Assembly (NCBI RefSeq): GCF_013184545.1
Contig: NZ_JAAOJA010000006.1
Coordinates: 186,001 to 250,000, forward strand
Direction: 5' to 3'
DNA: 64,000 nucleotides
Source: Pseudomonas tumuqii
GTDB taxonomy: Bacteria; Pseudomonadota; Gammaproteobacteria; Pseudomonadales; Pseudomonadaceae
Below, piece after piece: positions 9,138 through 18,130 of the stretch; the stretch's first letter is position 1; each line of letters opens with the position of its first letter. A model generated the notes under the pieces. The model worked only from the letters and a program-made list of their open reading frames with translations, was not told the origin of the DNA and did no database searches. The position numbers and the translations under genes are program-made.

Positions 9138-9728
9138 TCAGATCGCCAGGCTGAGGCCCTTGAACATGCCGGTCATTACCGCCAGGTTGCGAATCACCAG
9201 CATGTCGATCAGGTTGAGGATCAGGAAGGCCACGATCGGCGACAGGTCCAGCCCGCCCAGGCTTGGCAGGATGCGACGGATCGGCGCCAGCAGCGGTTCG
9301 CAGATCTGATTGATCAGTTCGGCTGCCGGGTTGTGGCTGCCCTGGGCGACCCAGGACAGGATCACGCTGATGATCAGGGCGAAGAAGAACACCTTGATGA
9401 ACAGGGCGGTGACGCCAATGATCGACCAGATCAGCAGTTGCAGCGGATTGTCGAGGCCATAGCCCATCAGCAGCAGGACCAGGGCCATGAGCACCAGTTG
9501 CACCAGGATCGCCAGCACCAGCGACGCCAGGTCGAGCCCGGCCAAGCTGGGAATGACCTTGCGCAAGGGTTTGAGCAGCGGGTGGGTGGCACGCACGATG
9601 AACTGGCTGAGCGGGTTGTAGAAGTCGGCCCTCACCAGTTGCAGGATGAAGCGCAGCAGCACGATCAGCAGGTACAGGCTGCCGATGGTTTGCAGGATAT
9701 ACACCGCTGCGGTACTCAGTCCGATCAT
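9138..9728 (-). CDS. yggT: YggT family integral membrane protein
   Basis: A 196-aa protein with two YggT repeats, each made of a long hydrophobic hairpin and the motif NPLSQFIVRATHPLLKPLRKVIPSLAG or its second-half counterpart (NQICEPLLAPIRRILPSLGG). Four transmembrane segments are expected. Members have been linked to osmotic tolerance and FtsZ/divisome-associated functions in other bacteria, but no activity is proven. AAGGAG lies just upstream of the ATG at 9728. It is downstream of proC in the same direction. Confidence 0.92.
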   Translation of the reverse strand: MIGLSTAAVYILQTIGSLYLLIVLLRFILQLVRADFYNPLSQFIVRATHPLLKPLRKVIPSLAGLDLASLVLAILVQLVLMALVLLLMGYGLDNPLQLLIWSIIGVTALFIKVFFFALIISVILSWVAQGSHNPAAELINQICEPLLAPIRRILPSLGGLDLSPIVAFLILNLIDMLVIRNLAVMTGMFKGLSLAI

Positions 9729-9767
9729 TACTTACTCCTTAATGGTCCATTTTTGGGGCCGAGTGGT

Positions 9768-10586
9768 TTATTGGCCAAGCTGCTCGGCCAGTTCCGCCGA
9801 GCGCTGGGCGGCGGCATTCATGGCCTGCTCGACCAGGGTTTCGAAGCCGCCGGCCTGGAAGGTCTTGATGGCCGCTTCGGTGGTGCCGGCCGGCGAGGTG
9901 ACGCGGCGCCGCAGTTCGCTGGCATCGACATCGCTGCTGGTCGCCATGCGCGCGGCGCCGAGGGCGGTTTGTGTGCTCAGTTGGGCGGCGACCTCGCGGG
10001 GCAAGCCGAGTTTTTCCCCAGCGGCGGTCATGGCTTCCATCAGCAGGAAGAAATACGCCGGACCGCTGCCGGAAACGGCGGTGACCGCATCGATCAGCTG
10101 TTCTTCGTCCAGCCACAGGACCAGGCCAACCGCGCCCAGCAGCTGTTCGGCCTGCTGGCGCTGCGCCGCCGAAACCAGGCTGTTGGCATACAGGCCGCTG
10201 ACGCCCTGGCGCAGCAGCGCCGGCGTGTTGGGCATGCAGCGCACGAGTGCACGGGCGCCGAGCCAGTTTTCCAGGCTGGCGCAGCTGATGCCGGCAGCGA
10301 TGGACACGATCAGTTGACCCGCGCCGAGCTGGCCCGCCAGTTCCAGGCAGACGGCTTTCATCACCTGCGGCTTGACGGCCAGGACGATCACATCGGCGCC
10401 CTGAATGGCCTCGACGTTGCTGGCGAAGGTTTCGATGGCGTGTTCGGCGCTGATCTTGGCGCGTTGCTCGGCGCCATGGTCGCTGGCGCGTATGCGGCTG
10501 GCGTCGACGCCTTGGGCGCGCAGCCCACCGATCAGGCTGGCGGCCATATTGCCGGCGCCGATAAACGCAATGCGGGGGGAGGTCAT
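9768..10586 (-). CDS. proC: Pyrroline-5-carboxylate reductase ProC
   Basis: A 272-aa enzyme for the last step of proline synthesis, reducing 1-pyrroline-5-carboxylate with NAD(P)H. The N-terminal Rossmann motif is FIGAGNMAASLIGGL, the NAD(P)-domain end is DVIVLAVKPQVM, and the C-terminal dimer domain has VSGSGPAYFFLLMEAMTAA and the signature RRRVTSPAGTTEAAI. AAGGA precedes the start. It lies between yggS and yggT, the usual proteobacterial order. Confidence 0.97.
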   Translation of the reverse strand: MTSPRIAFIGAGNMAASLIGGLRAQGVDASRIRASDHGAEQRAKISAEHAIETFASNVEAIQGADVIVLAVKPQVMKAVCLELAGQLGAGQLIVSIAAGISCASLENWLGARALVRCMPNTPALLRQGVSGLYANSLVSAAQRQQAEQLLGAVGLVLWLDEEQLIDAVTAVSGSGPAYFFLLMEAMTAAGEKLGLPREVAAQLSTQTALGAARMATSSDVDASELRRRVTSPAGTTEAAIKTFQAGGFETLVEQAMNAAAQRSAELAEQLGQ

Positions 10587-10625
10587 AAGAGCTTTCCTTA
10601 TTTATCGAGTCGAGTAGAGCGGCGC

Positions 10626-11306
10626 TTAGGAATAGTTGCGCTCGCCAAACAGGGCGGTACCGATGCGCACCCAGGTCGCCCCTTCGGCAATGGCGGCTTC
10701 GAGGTCGTGGCTCATGCCCATGGACAGGGTATCGAGGTCCAGGTTCAGCTTGGTTTGCAGTTCAGCCAGGCGGGCAAAGGCGGCCTGTTGCGTCGCGCGG
10801 TCGTCGCTGGGTTCGGGAATGGTCATCAATCCACGCAGTTTGAGGTTGGGCAGTTGGGTCACCGCCTGGGCCAATGCCGGCAACTCTTCTGGGCTGCAGC
10901 CTGATTTGCTGGCCTCGCCACTGACATTCACCTGCAGGCAGATATTCAGCGCCGGCAGGTGCGGCGGGCGCTGTGCGGACAGGCGCTCGGCGACTTTCAG
11001 GCGATCCACCGAATGCACCCAGGCGAAATGCTCGGCGATGGGCCGGGTCTTGTTCGACTGAATGGGGCCGATGAAATGCCAAATCAATGGCAGGTCGCTC
11101 AGCTCGAGCTGTTTTTCCAGCGCTTCCTGCAGGTAGTTCTCGCCGAAATCATGCAGGCCGGCGGCATAGGCCTGGCGAATGGCCGCCGCGGGTTTGGTTT
11201 TGCTCACCGCGAGCAGGCCAATCGTTGCACAATCTCGCTCCGAGGCTTGCGCCGCCTCACGGATGCGTGCTCCGACCTTTGCAATATTCTCTGCTATCGT
11301 GGACAT
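10626..11306 (-). CDS. yggS: PLP homeostasis protein YggS/PLPBP
   Basis: A 226-aa single-domain fold type III PLP-binding protein. The PLP lysine is K36 in AVSKTKP, and the family block FGENYLQEALEK is present, as are HFIGPIQSNKTR and GMSHDLEAAIAEG. It maintains pyridoxal phosphate balance and has no known enzymatic activity. It is divergent from pilT with only 54 bases between the starts, so both promoters must lie in or overlap that short gap. Confidence 0.95.
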   Translation of the reverse strand: MSTIAENIAKVGARIREAAQASERDCATIGLLAVSKTKPAAAIRQAYAAGLHDFGENYLQEALEKQLELSDLPLIWHFIGPIQSNKTRPIAEHFAWVHSVDRLKVAERLSAQRPPHLPALNICLQVNVSGEASKSGCSPEELPALAQAVTQLPNLKLRGLMTIPEPSDDRATQQAAFARLAELQTKLNLDLDTLSMGMSHDLEAAIAEGATWVRIGTALFGERNYS

Positions 11307-11360
11307 TACTCGCGCCAGCCGCCTAGTGTTCGCGGCATTCTACCGTCATTAGGGAGTCCC

Positions 11361-12395
11361 ATGGATATCACTGAGCTGCTTGCCTTCAGCGCCAAGCAGG
11401 GCGCGTCGGACCTGCATCTCTCTGCTGGTCTGCCGCCGATGATTCGGGTCGACGGCGATGTGCGCCGGATCAATTTGCCGGCCCTGGATCACAAGCAGGT
11501 GCATGCACTGATCTACGACATCATGAACGACAAGCAGCGCAAGGATTTCGAGGAATTCCTCGAGACCGACTTCTCCTTCGAAGTGCCTGGTGTCGCCCGT
11601 TTCCGGGTCAACGCCTTCAATCAGAACCGGGGTGCCGGTGCCGTGTTTCGGACCATTCCGTCCAAGGTGCTGACCATGGAAGACCTCGGCATGGGCGAGG
11701 TGTTCCGCAAGATCACCGACGTGCCCAGGGGCCTGGTGCTGGTCACCGGACCAACGGGGTCGGGCAAGTCGACCACCCTGGCGGCGATGCTCGATTACCT
11801 CAACAGCACTAAATACCAGCACATCCTGACCATCGAAGACCCGATCGAATTCGTCCACGAGTCGAAGAAGTGCCTGGTCAACCAGCGCGAGGTGCACCGC
11901 GACACCCTGGGCTTCTCCGAGGCCCTGCGTTCGGCGCTGCGCGAAGACCCGGACATCATTCTGGTCGGCGAGATGCGCGACCTGGAAACCATCCGCCTGG
12001 CGCTGACCGCCGCGGAAACCGGCCACCTGGTGTTCGGCACCCTGCACACCACCTCGGCGGCCAAGACCATCGACCGGGTGGTCGACGTGTTCCCGGCCGA
12101 AGAAAAATCCATGGTGCGCTCGATGCTCTCCGAATCCCTGCAGGCGGTGATCTCGCAGACCCTGCTGAAGAAAGTCGGCGGCGGTCGGGTGGCGGCCCAT
12201 GAAATCATGATCGGCACCCCGGCGATCCGCAACCTGATCCGCGAGGACAAGGTGGCGCAGATGTATTCGTCGATCCAGACCGGCGGCTCGCTGGGCATGC
12301 AGACCCTGGATGCCTGCCTGAAAACCCTGGTAGCCAAGGGCCTGGTCACCCGCGACAGTGCGCGGGAAAAATCCAAGACCCCGGAAAACTTCTAA
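11361..12395 (+). CDS. pilT: Type IV pilus retraction ATPase PilT
   Basis: A 344-aa hexameric secretion-type ATPase that depolymerises type IV pili and powers twitching. Walker A is GPTGSGKST at residues 130-138. The Asp box (IEDPIEF), the Walker B-like LVGEMRDLET and the His box (FGTLHTTSAAKT) are all present. The C-terminal AIRNLIRE motif, required for retraction, is intact (GTPAIRNLIREDK). The start at 11361 gives the exact PAO1 length and has AGGGAG upstream. It is followed by pilU after a 112-base gap. Confidence 0.98.
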   Translation: MDITELLAFSAKQGASDLHLSAGLPPMIRVDGDVRRINLPALDHKQVHALIYDIMNDKQRKDFEEFLETDFSFEVPGVARFRVNAFNQNRGAGAVFRTIPSKVLTMEDLGMGEVFRKITDVPRGLVLVTGPTGSGKSTTLAAMLDYLNSTKYQHILTIEDPIEFVHESKKCLVNQREVHRDTLGFSEALRSALREDPDIILVGEMRDLETIRLALTAAETGHLVFGTLHTTSAAKTIDRVVDVFPAEEKSMVRSMLSESLQAVISQTLLKKVGGGRVAAHEIMIGTPAIRNLIREDKVAQMYSSIQTGGSLGMQTLDACLKTLVAKGLVTRDSAREKSKTPENF

Positions 12396-12507
12396 TCCTT
12401 ATATCTGGTCGGCCGCAAGGCTGGCCGAGATCCAGATCGCTGGCGAGGCACGCGCCCCAGCAGCTGGTGGTTGGTCAAGCGCGTGACAGTGATGGGCGAG
12501 ATAACGC

Positions 12508-13653
12508 ATGGAATTCGAAAAACTGCTGCGCCTGATGGTAGAGAAAGGCGGCTCCGACCTGTTCATCACTGCCGGCGTACCGCCGTCGATGAAGGTCAAC
12601 GGCAAGATCATGCCGGTGACCAAGAACCCCATGTCGCCCGAGCAAACCCGGGAAACCGTGCACTCGGTGATGAACGAGCAGCAGCGCCGCGACTTCGCCG
12701 AGAGCCACGAGTGCAACTTCGCCATCAGCGCCCGTGGCGTCGGTCGCTTCCGCGTCAGTGCCTTCTACCAGCGCAACCTGGCCGGCATGGTGCTGCGCCG
12801 CATCGAGACCAACATCCCGACCCTGGATGACCTCAAGCTGCCGGAAATCCTCAAGAAGCTGGCGCTGACCAAGCGTGGCCTGGTGCTGTTCGTCGGCGCC
12901 ACCGGTACCGGTAAATCCACCTCGCTGGCGGCGATGATCGGCTACCGCAACAAGAACAGCAGCGGCCACATCATCTCCATCGAAGACCCGATCGAGTACA
13001 TCCACCAGCACCAGAGCTGCATCGTCACCCAGCGCGAAGTCGGCATCGACACCGAGTCCTTCGAGGTGGCGCTGAAGAACACCCTGCGCCAGGCGCCGGA
13101 CGTGATCCTCATCGGTGAGGTGCGCACCCGCGAGACCATGGACCATGCCGTGGCCTTCGCCGAGACCGGTCACCTGTGCCTGGCCACCCTGCACGCCAAC
13201 AACGCCAACCAGGCGCTGGACCGGATCATCAACTTCTTCCCGGCCGACCGGCAGAACCAGGTGTGGATGGACCTGTCGCTCAACCTCAAGGCGATCGTCG
13301 CCCAGCAGCTGATCCCGACCCCGGACGGCAAGGGGCGCCGCGCGGTGATCGAGGTGCTGATCAATACCCCGCTGGCCGCCGACCTGATCCGCAAGGGCGA
13401 GGTGCATGAACTCAAGGCCCTGATGAAGCGCTCCACCGAACTGGGCATGCAGACCTTCGACCAGGCGCTGTACAACCTCTACAGCCAGGGCGAGATCACC
13501 TACGAAGATGCGCTGCTCTACGCCGACTCGGCGAACGATTTGCGCCTGCTGATCAAGCTCGGTTCGGAGTCCGATGGCGATCACCTGGCCCACATGAGCG
13601 ATGGCCTGTCCCTGGAAGTCGCCCCCGAAGACCCGGGCCGGCGTTTCCGCTGA
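12508..13653 (+). CDS. pilU: PilT-like retraction accessory ATPase PilU
   Basis: A 381-aa paralogue of PilT. Walker A is GATGTGKS at residues 130-137; IEDPIEY, LIGEVRTRETM and CLATLHANNANQ follow. PilU supports PilT-dependent retraction under high load and cannot replace PilT alone in the species studied. The C-terminal tail beyond the ATPase core (about residue 345 on) is acidic and variable. A strong terminator follows at 13667, so pilTU end here as a two-gene unit. Confidence 0.97.
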   Translation: MEFEKLLRLMVEKGGSDLFITAGVPPSMKVNGKIMPVTKNPMSPEQTRETVHSVMNEQQRRDFAESHECNFAISARGVGRFRVSAFYQRNLAGMVLRRIETNIPTLDDLKLPEILKKLALTKRGLVLFVGATGTGKSTSLAAMIGYRNKNSSGHIISIEDPIEYIHQHQSCIVTQREVGIDTESFEVALKNTLRQAPDVILIGEVRTRETMDHAVAFAETGHLCLATLHANNANQALDRIINFFPADRQNQVWMDLSLNLKAIVAQQLIPTPDGKGRRAVIEVLINTPLAADLIRKGEVHELKALMKRSTELGMQTFDQALYNLYSQGEITYEDALLYADSANDLRLLIKLGSESDGDHLAHMSDGLSLEVAPEDPGRRFR

Positions 13654-13666
13654 AGTGATTCGATCC

Positions 13667-13689
13667 AGCCCGCGCTCGCGGGCTTTTTT
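13667..13689 (+). terminator. Rho-independent terminator of pilTU
   Basis: AGCCCGC GCT CGCGGGCT-type stem-loop (13667-13683) is followed by a run of six T residues (13684-13689), 13 bases after the pilU stop. It is a canonical intrinsic terminator on the plus strand. Confidence 0.88.
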
Positions 13690-13758
13690 CAGTAAGCGGT
13701 AAACCCTGCGCGGTCTTGCCGGTCTCATTCGTACTATTCAGCAGCGCAGGAGCACGGC

Positions 13759-14160
13759 ATGGACGTAAGAAAGGACACCCATAGCAAGGTCATCGGTTAT
13801 CTGCTGTGGATCTTCGGTTTTCTCGGTGCGCACCGCTTCTATTACGGCAGGCCAGTCACCGGGACCATCTGGTTTTTTACCCTCGGTTTGCTGTTTATCG
13901 GCTGGATCATCGACCTGTTCCTGATCCCGGCGATGGATCGCGAGGCCGATCTGCGCTTCACCGCTGGCGACACCGATTACAACGTCGCCTGGATTCTGCT
14001 GACCTTCCTCGGCATTTTCGGGGTACACCGCATGTACCAGGGTAAGTGGATCACCGGGATCCTCTACCTGCTCACCGGTGGCCTGTTCCTGGTTGGCGTG
14101 CTCTACGACTTCTGGACGCTGAACGAGCAGATATCGATCAAGAACGCCCAGCGCGGCTGA
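13759..14160 (+). CDS. TM2 domain-containing membrane protein
   Basis: A 133-aa membrane protein with two tandem TM2-like units. Each unit has a hydrophobic helix, a GxHR(F/M)Y turn and a second helix: FLGAHRFYYGRPVTG in the first half and FGVHRMYQGKWITG in the second. A polar stretch (PAMDREADLRFTAGDTDYN) links the halves. TM2 proteins are widespread small membrane proteins of unknown function. AGGAG precedes the start. It is a single-gene unit between two intrinsic terminators (13667 and 14172). Confidence 0.82.
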   Translation: MDVRKDTHSKVIGYLLWIFGFLGAHRFYYGRPVTGTIWFFTLGLLFIGWIIDLFLIPAMDREADLRFTAGDTDYNVAWILLTFLGIFGVHRMYQGKWITGILYLLTGGLFLVGVLYDFWTLNEQISIKNAQRG

Positions 14161-14171
14161 TCGCCAGGCAC

Positions 14172-14199
14172 AAAAAAGCCCGCCAATCGGCGGGCTTTT
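14172..14199. terminator. Bidirectional terminator between the TM2 gene and pyrC'
   Basis: AAAAAAGCCCGCC AATC GGCGGGCTTTT forms a strong GC stem with an A-run on the left and a T-run on the right, so it can terminate transcription from both strands. It lies between the convergent TM2 gene (ends 14160) and pyrC' (ends 14214). Confidence 0.9.
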
Positions 14200-14213
14200 G
14201 CGTTTGGCAGGGA

Positions 14214-15485
14214 TCAGGCCTGGTAGCTGATACGCCCGTCGACCAGGGTGTAGCGCACCGCGCCCGGCAGGCAGTGGCCGATGAACGGGCAGTTGGCGCC
14301 TTTGGAGTGCCAGCTTTCCCCGGCCAGGGTCGAGGCCTGCGGGTCGAACAGCAGCAGGTCGGCCGCTGCGCCCACGCTCAGGCGCCCGGCGGGCAGGCGC
14401 AGGGCCTGGGCCGGGCCGCTGGACAGGCGCGCGAGCAGGCTCGGCAGATCGAGCAGGCCGTCTTCCACCAGGCTCATGGCCAGCGGCAGCAACAGTTGCA
14501 CGCTGCTGATGCCCGGTTCGGTGGCGCCGAAGGGGGCCAGCTTGGCATCGCGTTCATGCGGTTGGTGATGGCTGGCGATGGCCGAGATCACTCCGCTCTT
14601 CACGGCCGCGCGCAGGCCGTCGCGGTCGGCGCGGGTACGCAGTGGCGGTTGCACGTGATAGAGGCTGGAGAAGTCGCTCAACGCCTCATCGGTGAGGATC
14701 AGCTGATACAGCGCCACATCCGCCGTCACCGGCAGACCGCGGGCCTGGGCCTCGGCGATCTGTTGCGCGCCGCGGGCGCTGGTCAGCTGGCTGAAGTGGG
14801 CGCGCACGCCACTTTGTTCGACCAGCAGCAGGTCGCGGGCCAGGGCCACGGTTTCGGCAGTTTCCGGGATGCCGGCCAGGCCGAGGAAGCTGGCCGTGGC
14901 GCCTTCATGGGCCAGGCCGCCCTCGGCCAGGTCGTGATCCTGGGAGTGGAAGATCACCGTCAGGTCGAAGGTGGCGGCGTATTCCAGGGCGCGGCGCAGG
15001 GTACGGGTGCTGCGGAAGGTATCCAGGCCGTCGCCGAAGGCCACGCAGCCGGCGTCGCGCAAAGCGACCAGTTCGGCCAGCTGTTCGCCGGCGAGGTCCT
15101 TGCTCAGCGCACCTATGGGGAAGACCTTGGTGTGACCGGCCTCGCGGGCGCGGTCGAGGATCAGTTCGGCCACCGCCGGGGTGTCCAGCACCGGTTTAGT
15201 GAAGGGCGGGCAGCACAGGCTGGTGACGCCGCCAGCGGCGGCGGCCAGGGTTTCACTGGCGATGCTGCCCTTGCGGCTGTAACCGGGTTCGCGCAGGGCC
15301 ACGGACAGGTCGACCAGGCCGGGTGCGGCCACCAGGCCCTGGGCGTTGATGATTTTCTCCGCGACGAAACCGGCCGGGGTCTGGCCGATGGCGATGAGCT
15401 TGCCGCCATCGATGAACAGGTCGACGACCTGGTCGAGGTTGCTGCTGGGGTCGATGACGCGGGCGCCAAGGATTGCGGTACGCAT
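14214..15485 (-). CDS. pyrC': Inactive dihydroorotase-like subunit PyrC' (aspartate carbamoyltransferase partner)
   Basis: A 423-aa amidohydrolase-fold protein with the dihydroorotase layout, but the first metal motif is lost. Where active enzymes have DxHxHLRxPG, this protein has DLSVALREPGYSRKG, with no histidine pair. In Pseudomonas the pyrC' product is known to be catalytically dead and to form a dodecamer with PyrB that is needed for stable ATCase. The ATG at 15485 shares its A with the pyrB stop (TGATG), so the two partners are translationally coupled. A true dihydroorotase must be encoded elsewhere. Confidence 0.94.
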   Translation of the reverse strand: MRTAILGARVIDPSSNLDQVVDLFIDGGKLIAIGQTPAGFVAEKIINAQGLVAAPGLVDLSVALREPGYSRKGSIASETLAAAAGGVTSLCCPPFTKPVLDTPAVAELILDRAREAGHTKVFPIGALSKDLAGEQLAELVALRDAGCVAFGDGLDTFRSTRTLRRALEYAATFDLTVIFHSQDHDLAEGGLAHEGATASFLGLAGIPETAETVALARDLLLVEQSGVRAHFSQLTSARGAQQIAEAQARGLPVTADVALYQLILTDEALSDFSSLYHVQPPLRTRADRDGLRAAVKSGVISAIASHHQPHERDAKLAPFGATEPGISSVQLLLPLAMSLVEDGLLDLPSLLARLSSGPAQALRLPAGRLSVGAAADLLLFDPQASTLAGESWHSKGANCPFIGHCLPGAVRYTLVDGRISYQA

Positions 15486-16495
15486 CAGTTGGATTCCTCG
15501 GCTTCCTGGTTGAGTTGACGCTGGGCATTCTGCCCGCTCATGGCCATCGACAGCACGGCCATGCGCACGGCGATGCCGTAGGTGACCTGGTTGAGGATCA
15601 CCGATTGCGGGCCATCGGCCACCGCCGACTCGATTTCCACGCCACGGTTGATCGGCCCCGGGTGCATCACCAGGGCATCCGGTTTGGCCAGAGCCAGGCG
15701 TTGCTCGGTCAGGCCGAACAGGCGGTAGAACTCGCCCTCGCTGGGCAGCAGGCCGCCAGTCATGCGCTCGCGCTGCAGGCGCAGCATGATCACCACGTCG
15801 ACGTCCTTGAGCCCGGCGGCGAGGTCGCTGTAGACGGTCACGCCGTATTGCTCGATGCCGACCGGCAGCAGGGTCTTCGGCGCGATCACGCGGATGTCCG
15901 GGCAACCGAGGGTCTTCAGCGCCAGCATGTTCGAGCGGGCCACCCGCGAGTGCAGGATATCGCCGACGATCGCCACCGATAGCTTCTCGAAGCCGCCCTT
16001 GTGCCGCCTGATCGTCAGCATGTCGAGCATGCCCTGGGTCGGGTGGGCGTGACGGCCGTCGCCGCCGTTGATGATCGCCAGGTTCGGGCAGACGTGTTCG
16101 GCGATGAAGTGCGCGGCGCCCGAATCGGCGTGGCGCACCACGAAGATGTCGGCGGCCATGGCCTCGAGGTTGCGCAAGGTGTCGAACAGGGTTTCGCCCT
16201 TGCTGGTCGAGGAGGTCGACACATTGAGGGTGATGACGTCGGCGGACAGGCGCTGGGCGGCCAGTTCGAAGGTGGTACGGGTGCGCGTGGAGTTCTCGAA
16301 GAACACGTTGCACACGGTCTTGCCGCGCAGCAGCGGGACCTTCTTCACCGACCGGGCGCCGACTTCGAGGAAGGAGTCGGCGGTGTCGAGGATTTCCGTC
16401 AGCAGCTCGCGCGGCAGGCCGTCGAGGGAGAGGAAGTGGCGCAGTTGACCTTGGTCATTGAGCTGCAGCGGGCGCTTGGCATCCATGGGAGTCAT
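15485..16495 (-). CDS. pyrB: Aspartate carbamoyltransferase catalytic subunit PyrB
   Basis: A 336-aa enzyme joining carbamoyl phosphate and aspartate, the first committed step of pyrimidine synthesis. The carbamoyl-phosphate loop is [14 protein letters not shown], and the conserved [17 protein letters not shown] and [11 protein letters not shown] motifs are intact. The start [17 protein letters not shown] at 16495 matches the usual Pseudomonas N-terminus. An ATG at 16504 overlapping the pyrR stop (ATGA) would add three residues and is possible. It is the middle gene of pyrR-pyrB-pyrC'. The N-terminal extension relative to E. coli PyrB is thought to contribute to nucleotide control in this class. 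Confidence 0.97.
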   Translation of the reverse strand: MTPMDAKRPLQLNDQGQLRHFLSLDGLPRELLTEILDTADSFLEVGARSVKKVPLLRGKTVCNVFFENSTRTRTTFELAAQRLSADVITLNVSTSSTSKGETLFDTLRNLEAMAADIFVVRHADSGAAHFIAEHVCPNLAIINGGDGRHAHPTQGMLDMLTIRRHKGGFEKLSVAIVGDILHSRVARSNMLALKTLGCPDIRVIAPKTLLPVGIEQYGVTVYSDLAAGLKDVDVVIMLRLQRERMTGGLLPSEGEFYRLFGLTEQRLALAKPDALVMHPGPINRGVEIESAVADGPQSVILNQVTYGIAVRMAVLSMAMSGQNAQRQLNQEAEESN

Positions 16496-16500
16496 CGCGA

Positions 16501-17013
16501 TCATTCTCGGTTGGCCAGCATCTGGAGTTCGAGGGTCAGCGGCGTGGGGCCGGACAGCTTGACCCGTTGCCCGGCGGCCAGCGACAGGCTGGCACCGACC
16601 ACGTCGGGACGAATCGGCAGCTCGTGGGCATTCAGGTCGAGCAGGCAGACCAGGGTCACGCTGGCCGGGCGGCCGTAGTCGAACAGTTCATTGAGCGCGG
16701 CGCGGATGGTGCGGCCGCTCATCAGTACGTCGTCGATCAGCACCAGGTGCTGGCCTTCGACCTCGAACGGCAGCTCGGAGGGCTGTACCTGCGGGTGCAG
16801 GCCGCTCTGGGTGAAGTCGTCGCGGTAGAAGGCGACGTCGAGGATACCCAGTGGCTCGCTATTGCCCAAGGCCTCGAGCAGCGCCTGGGCGACCCACACG
16901 CCGCCGGTGCGGATGCCGATGAAGCGTGGCTCGCTGATCTGCCGCTGATTGAGGTGGCCGATCAGCGCCGCGGCCATTTGCGGCAGCAGCTCGGCAGGGT
17001 TGGGTAGGCTCAT
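16501..17013 (-). CDS. pyrR: Pyrimidine operon regulator / uracil phosphoribosyltransferase-like PyrR
   Basis: A 170-aa type I phosphoribosyltransferase-fold protein. The PRPP-binding motif is [12 protein letters not shown] at residues 91-102, and RTGG (35-38) forms the pyrophosphate loop. In Gram-positive bacteria PyrR is an RNA-binding attenuator; in Pseudomonas it heads the pyr operon and has been described as affecting pyr expression, though the mechanism is less settled. It ends in ATGA overlap with the possible upstream pyrB start. It is 82 bases downstream of ruvX and probably part of the algH-ruvX-pyrRBC' run. Confidence 0.94.
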   Translation of the reverse strand: MSLPNPAELLPQMAAALIGHLNQRQISEPRFIGIRTGGVWVAQALLEALGNSEPLGILDVAFYRDDFTQSGLHPQVQPSELPFEVEGQHLVLIDDVLMSGRTIRAALNELFDYGRPASVTLVCLLDLNAHELPIRPDVVGASLSLAAGQRVKLSGPTPLTLELQMLANRE

Positions 17014-17095
17014 CGGAAACTCCTTGAGGGCAGGCGCTGCGCCCCGCTCTGAGCGTTGCGCGCCAGGTTGTTACAAGGCTGGGGATCGTGCTGGT

Positions 17096-17533
17096 TCAAG
17101 GCGCGCAGTGCTCCGCCAGCCAGCCTTCGAGCAGCAAGGCGGCGGCCAGGGCATCGACCGGGCGTTCGCGATAGCCACTGTTCTGGCCCTGTTGCAGGCG
17201 CTGGCCCTTGGCTTCATAGGTGGTCAGGCGCTCGTCGTGGGTGTGCACGGGCAGGTTGAAGCGGCCGTTGAGACGGCGGGCGAATTTCTCCGCCCGCTCG
17301 CTCATCTCGCTCGGGCTGCCGTCCATGTTCAGCGGCAGGCCGACGACGATGGCGTCCGGTTGCCATTCACGCAGCAGTGCTTCGACCTTTTGCCAGTCCG
17401 GCACGCCATTCTGCGCCTTGAGGATGCACAGCTCGCGGGCCTGGCCGGTGACCACCTGGCCGACGGCGACGCCGATCTGCTTGCTGCCGTAATCGAAACC
17501 CAAGAGCAGGCGCAGCGGCTTGGCCTCGCTCAT
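17096..17533 (-). CDS. ruvX: RuvX/YqgF family RNase H-fold protein
   Basis: A 145-aa protein of the YqgF family, an RNase H-like fold linked to 16S rRNA 5'-end maturation and proposed earlier as a Holliday-junction resolvase. The first acidic motif is FDYGSKQIGVA (D14), VVGLPLNMDG lies in the middle, and the C-terminal DALAAALLLE motif supplies a final acidic residue. The ATG at 17533 shares a base with the algH stop (TGATG). The algH-ruvX-pyrR-pyrB-pyrC' order is the Pseudomonas arrangement. Confidence 0.94.
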   Translation of the reverse strand: MSEAKPLRLLLGFDYGSKQIGVAVGQVVTGQARELCILKAQNGVPDWQKVEALLREWQPDAIVVGLPLNMDGSPSEMSERAEKFARRLNGRFNLPVHTHDERLTTYEAKGQRLQQGQNSGYRERPVDALAAALLLEGWLAEHCAP

Positions 17534-18102
17534 CAGGCGTGCCCGGCTTGCGAGGTGAGCAGGCTGAGGTTGACGCCCAGGCGCGCGGCGGCGGCGTCCA
17601 GGCGCTGATCGAAGGGCAGGTCGAAGAGGATGGCGCTGTCGGCCGGGCAGGTCAGCCAGGCGTTGTCGGCCAGCTCGGTTTCCAGTTGCCCGGCGTCCCA
17701 GCCGGCATAGCCGAGGGTGATCAGGTATTTTGCAGGCCCTGTGCCGTCGGCAATCGCGAACAGCACGTCCTGGGAGGTGGACAGGCCCAGCTCACCGAGT
17801 TCCAGGGTGGCCTGGAACTGCGGGCCGGCCGGGTGCAGGACGAAACCGCGATCGGTCTGCACCGGGCCGCCGGAGAAAATCGGCAGGTCCTGGCAGGGCA
17901 CCGGCGGTTGGCTTTCCGGGCGCAGTTGTTCCAGCACATCGGCCAGGCTGAGGCCGTTCGGACGGTTGATCACCAGGCCCATGGCGCCCTGTTCATTGTG
18001 TTCGATCAGGTAGATCAGGGTCTGCGCGAAATGCGGATCGGCCATGTGCGGCATGGCAATCAGGAACTGGTGCTTGAGGTAGCTCGGTTTGGCGTCTTTC
18101 AT
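17533..18102 (-). CDS. algH: AlgH / YqgE (UPF0301) family protein
   Basis: A 189-aa protein of UPF0301. The family start YLKHQFLIAMPHMADPHF is near the N-terminus, followed by GAMGLVINRP, IFSGGPVQTDRGFVLH and the closing GYAGWDAGQLE. AlgH was named for an effect on alginate production in P. aeruginosa, but its biochemical function is unresolved. The start at 18102 gives exactly the P. aeruginosa length; an ATG two codons upstream (18108) is the alternative. The first gene of the algH-ruvX-pyr run, it lies just after an AGCTTCAAGC-type repeat. Confidence 0.93.
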   Translation of the reverse strand: MKDAKPSYLKHQFLIAMPHMADPHFAQTLIYLIEHNEQGAMGLVINRPNGLSLADVLEQLRPESQPPVPCQDLPIFSGGPVQTDRGFVLHPAGPQFQATLELGELGLSTSQDVLFAIADGTGPAKYLITLGYAGWDAGQLETELADNAWLTCPADSAILFDLPFDQRLDAAAARLGVNLSLLTSQAGHA

Positions 18103-18130
18103 GGGCATTAGTTTCAGGCCTGGAGCCAAG

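Noticed and set aside
6698..9154. An 818-codon plus-strand frame opposite the dynamin-like gene
   Set aside because: Composition is typical of an antisense shadow (Gln/Leu/Val-rich), while the minus strand has GTPase motifs.
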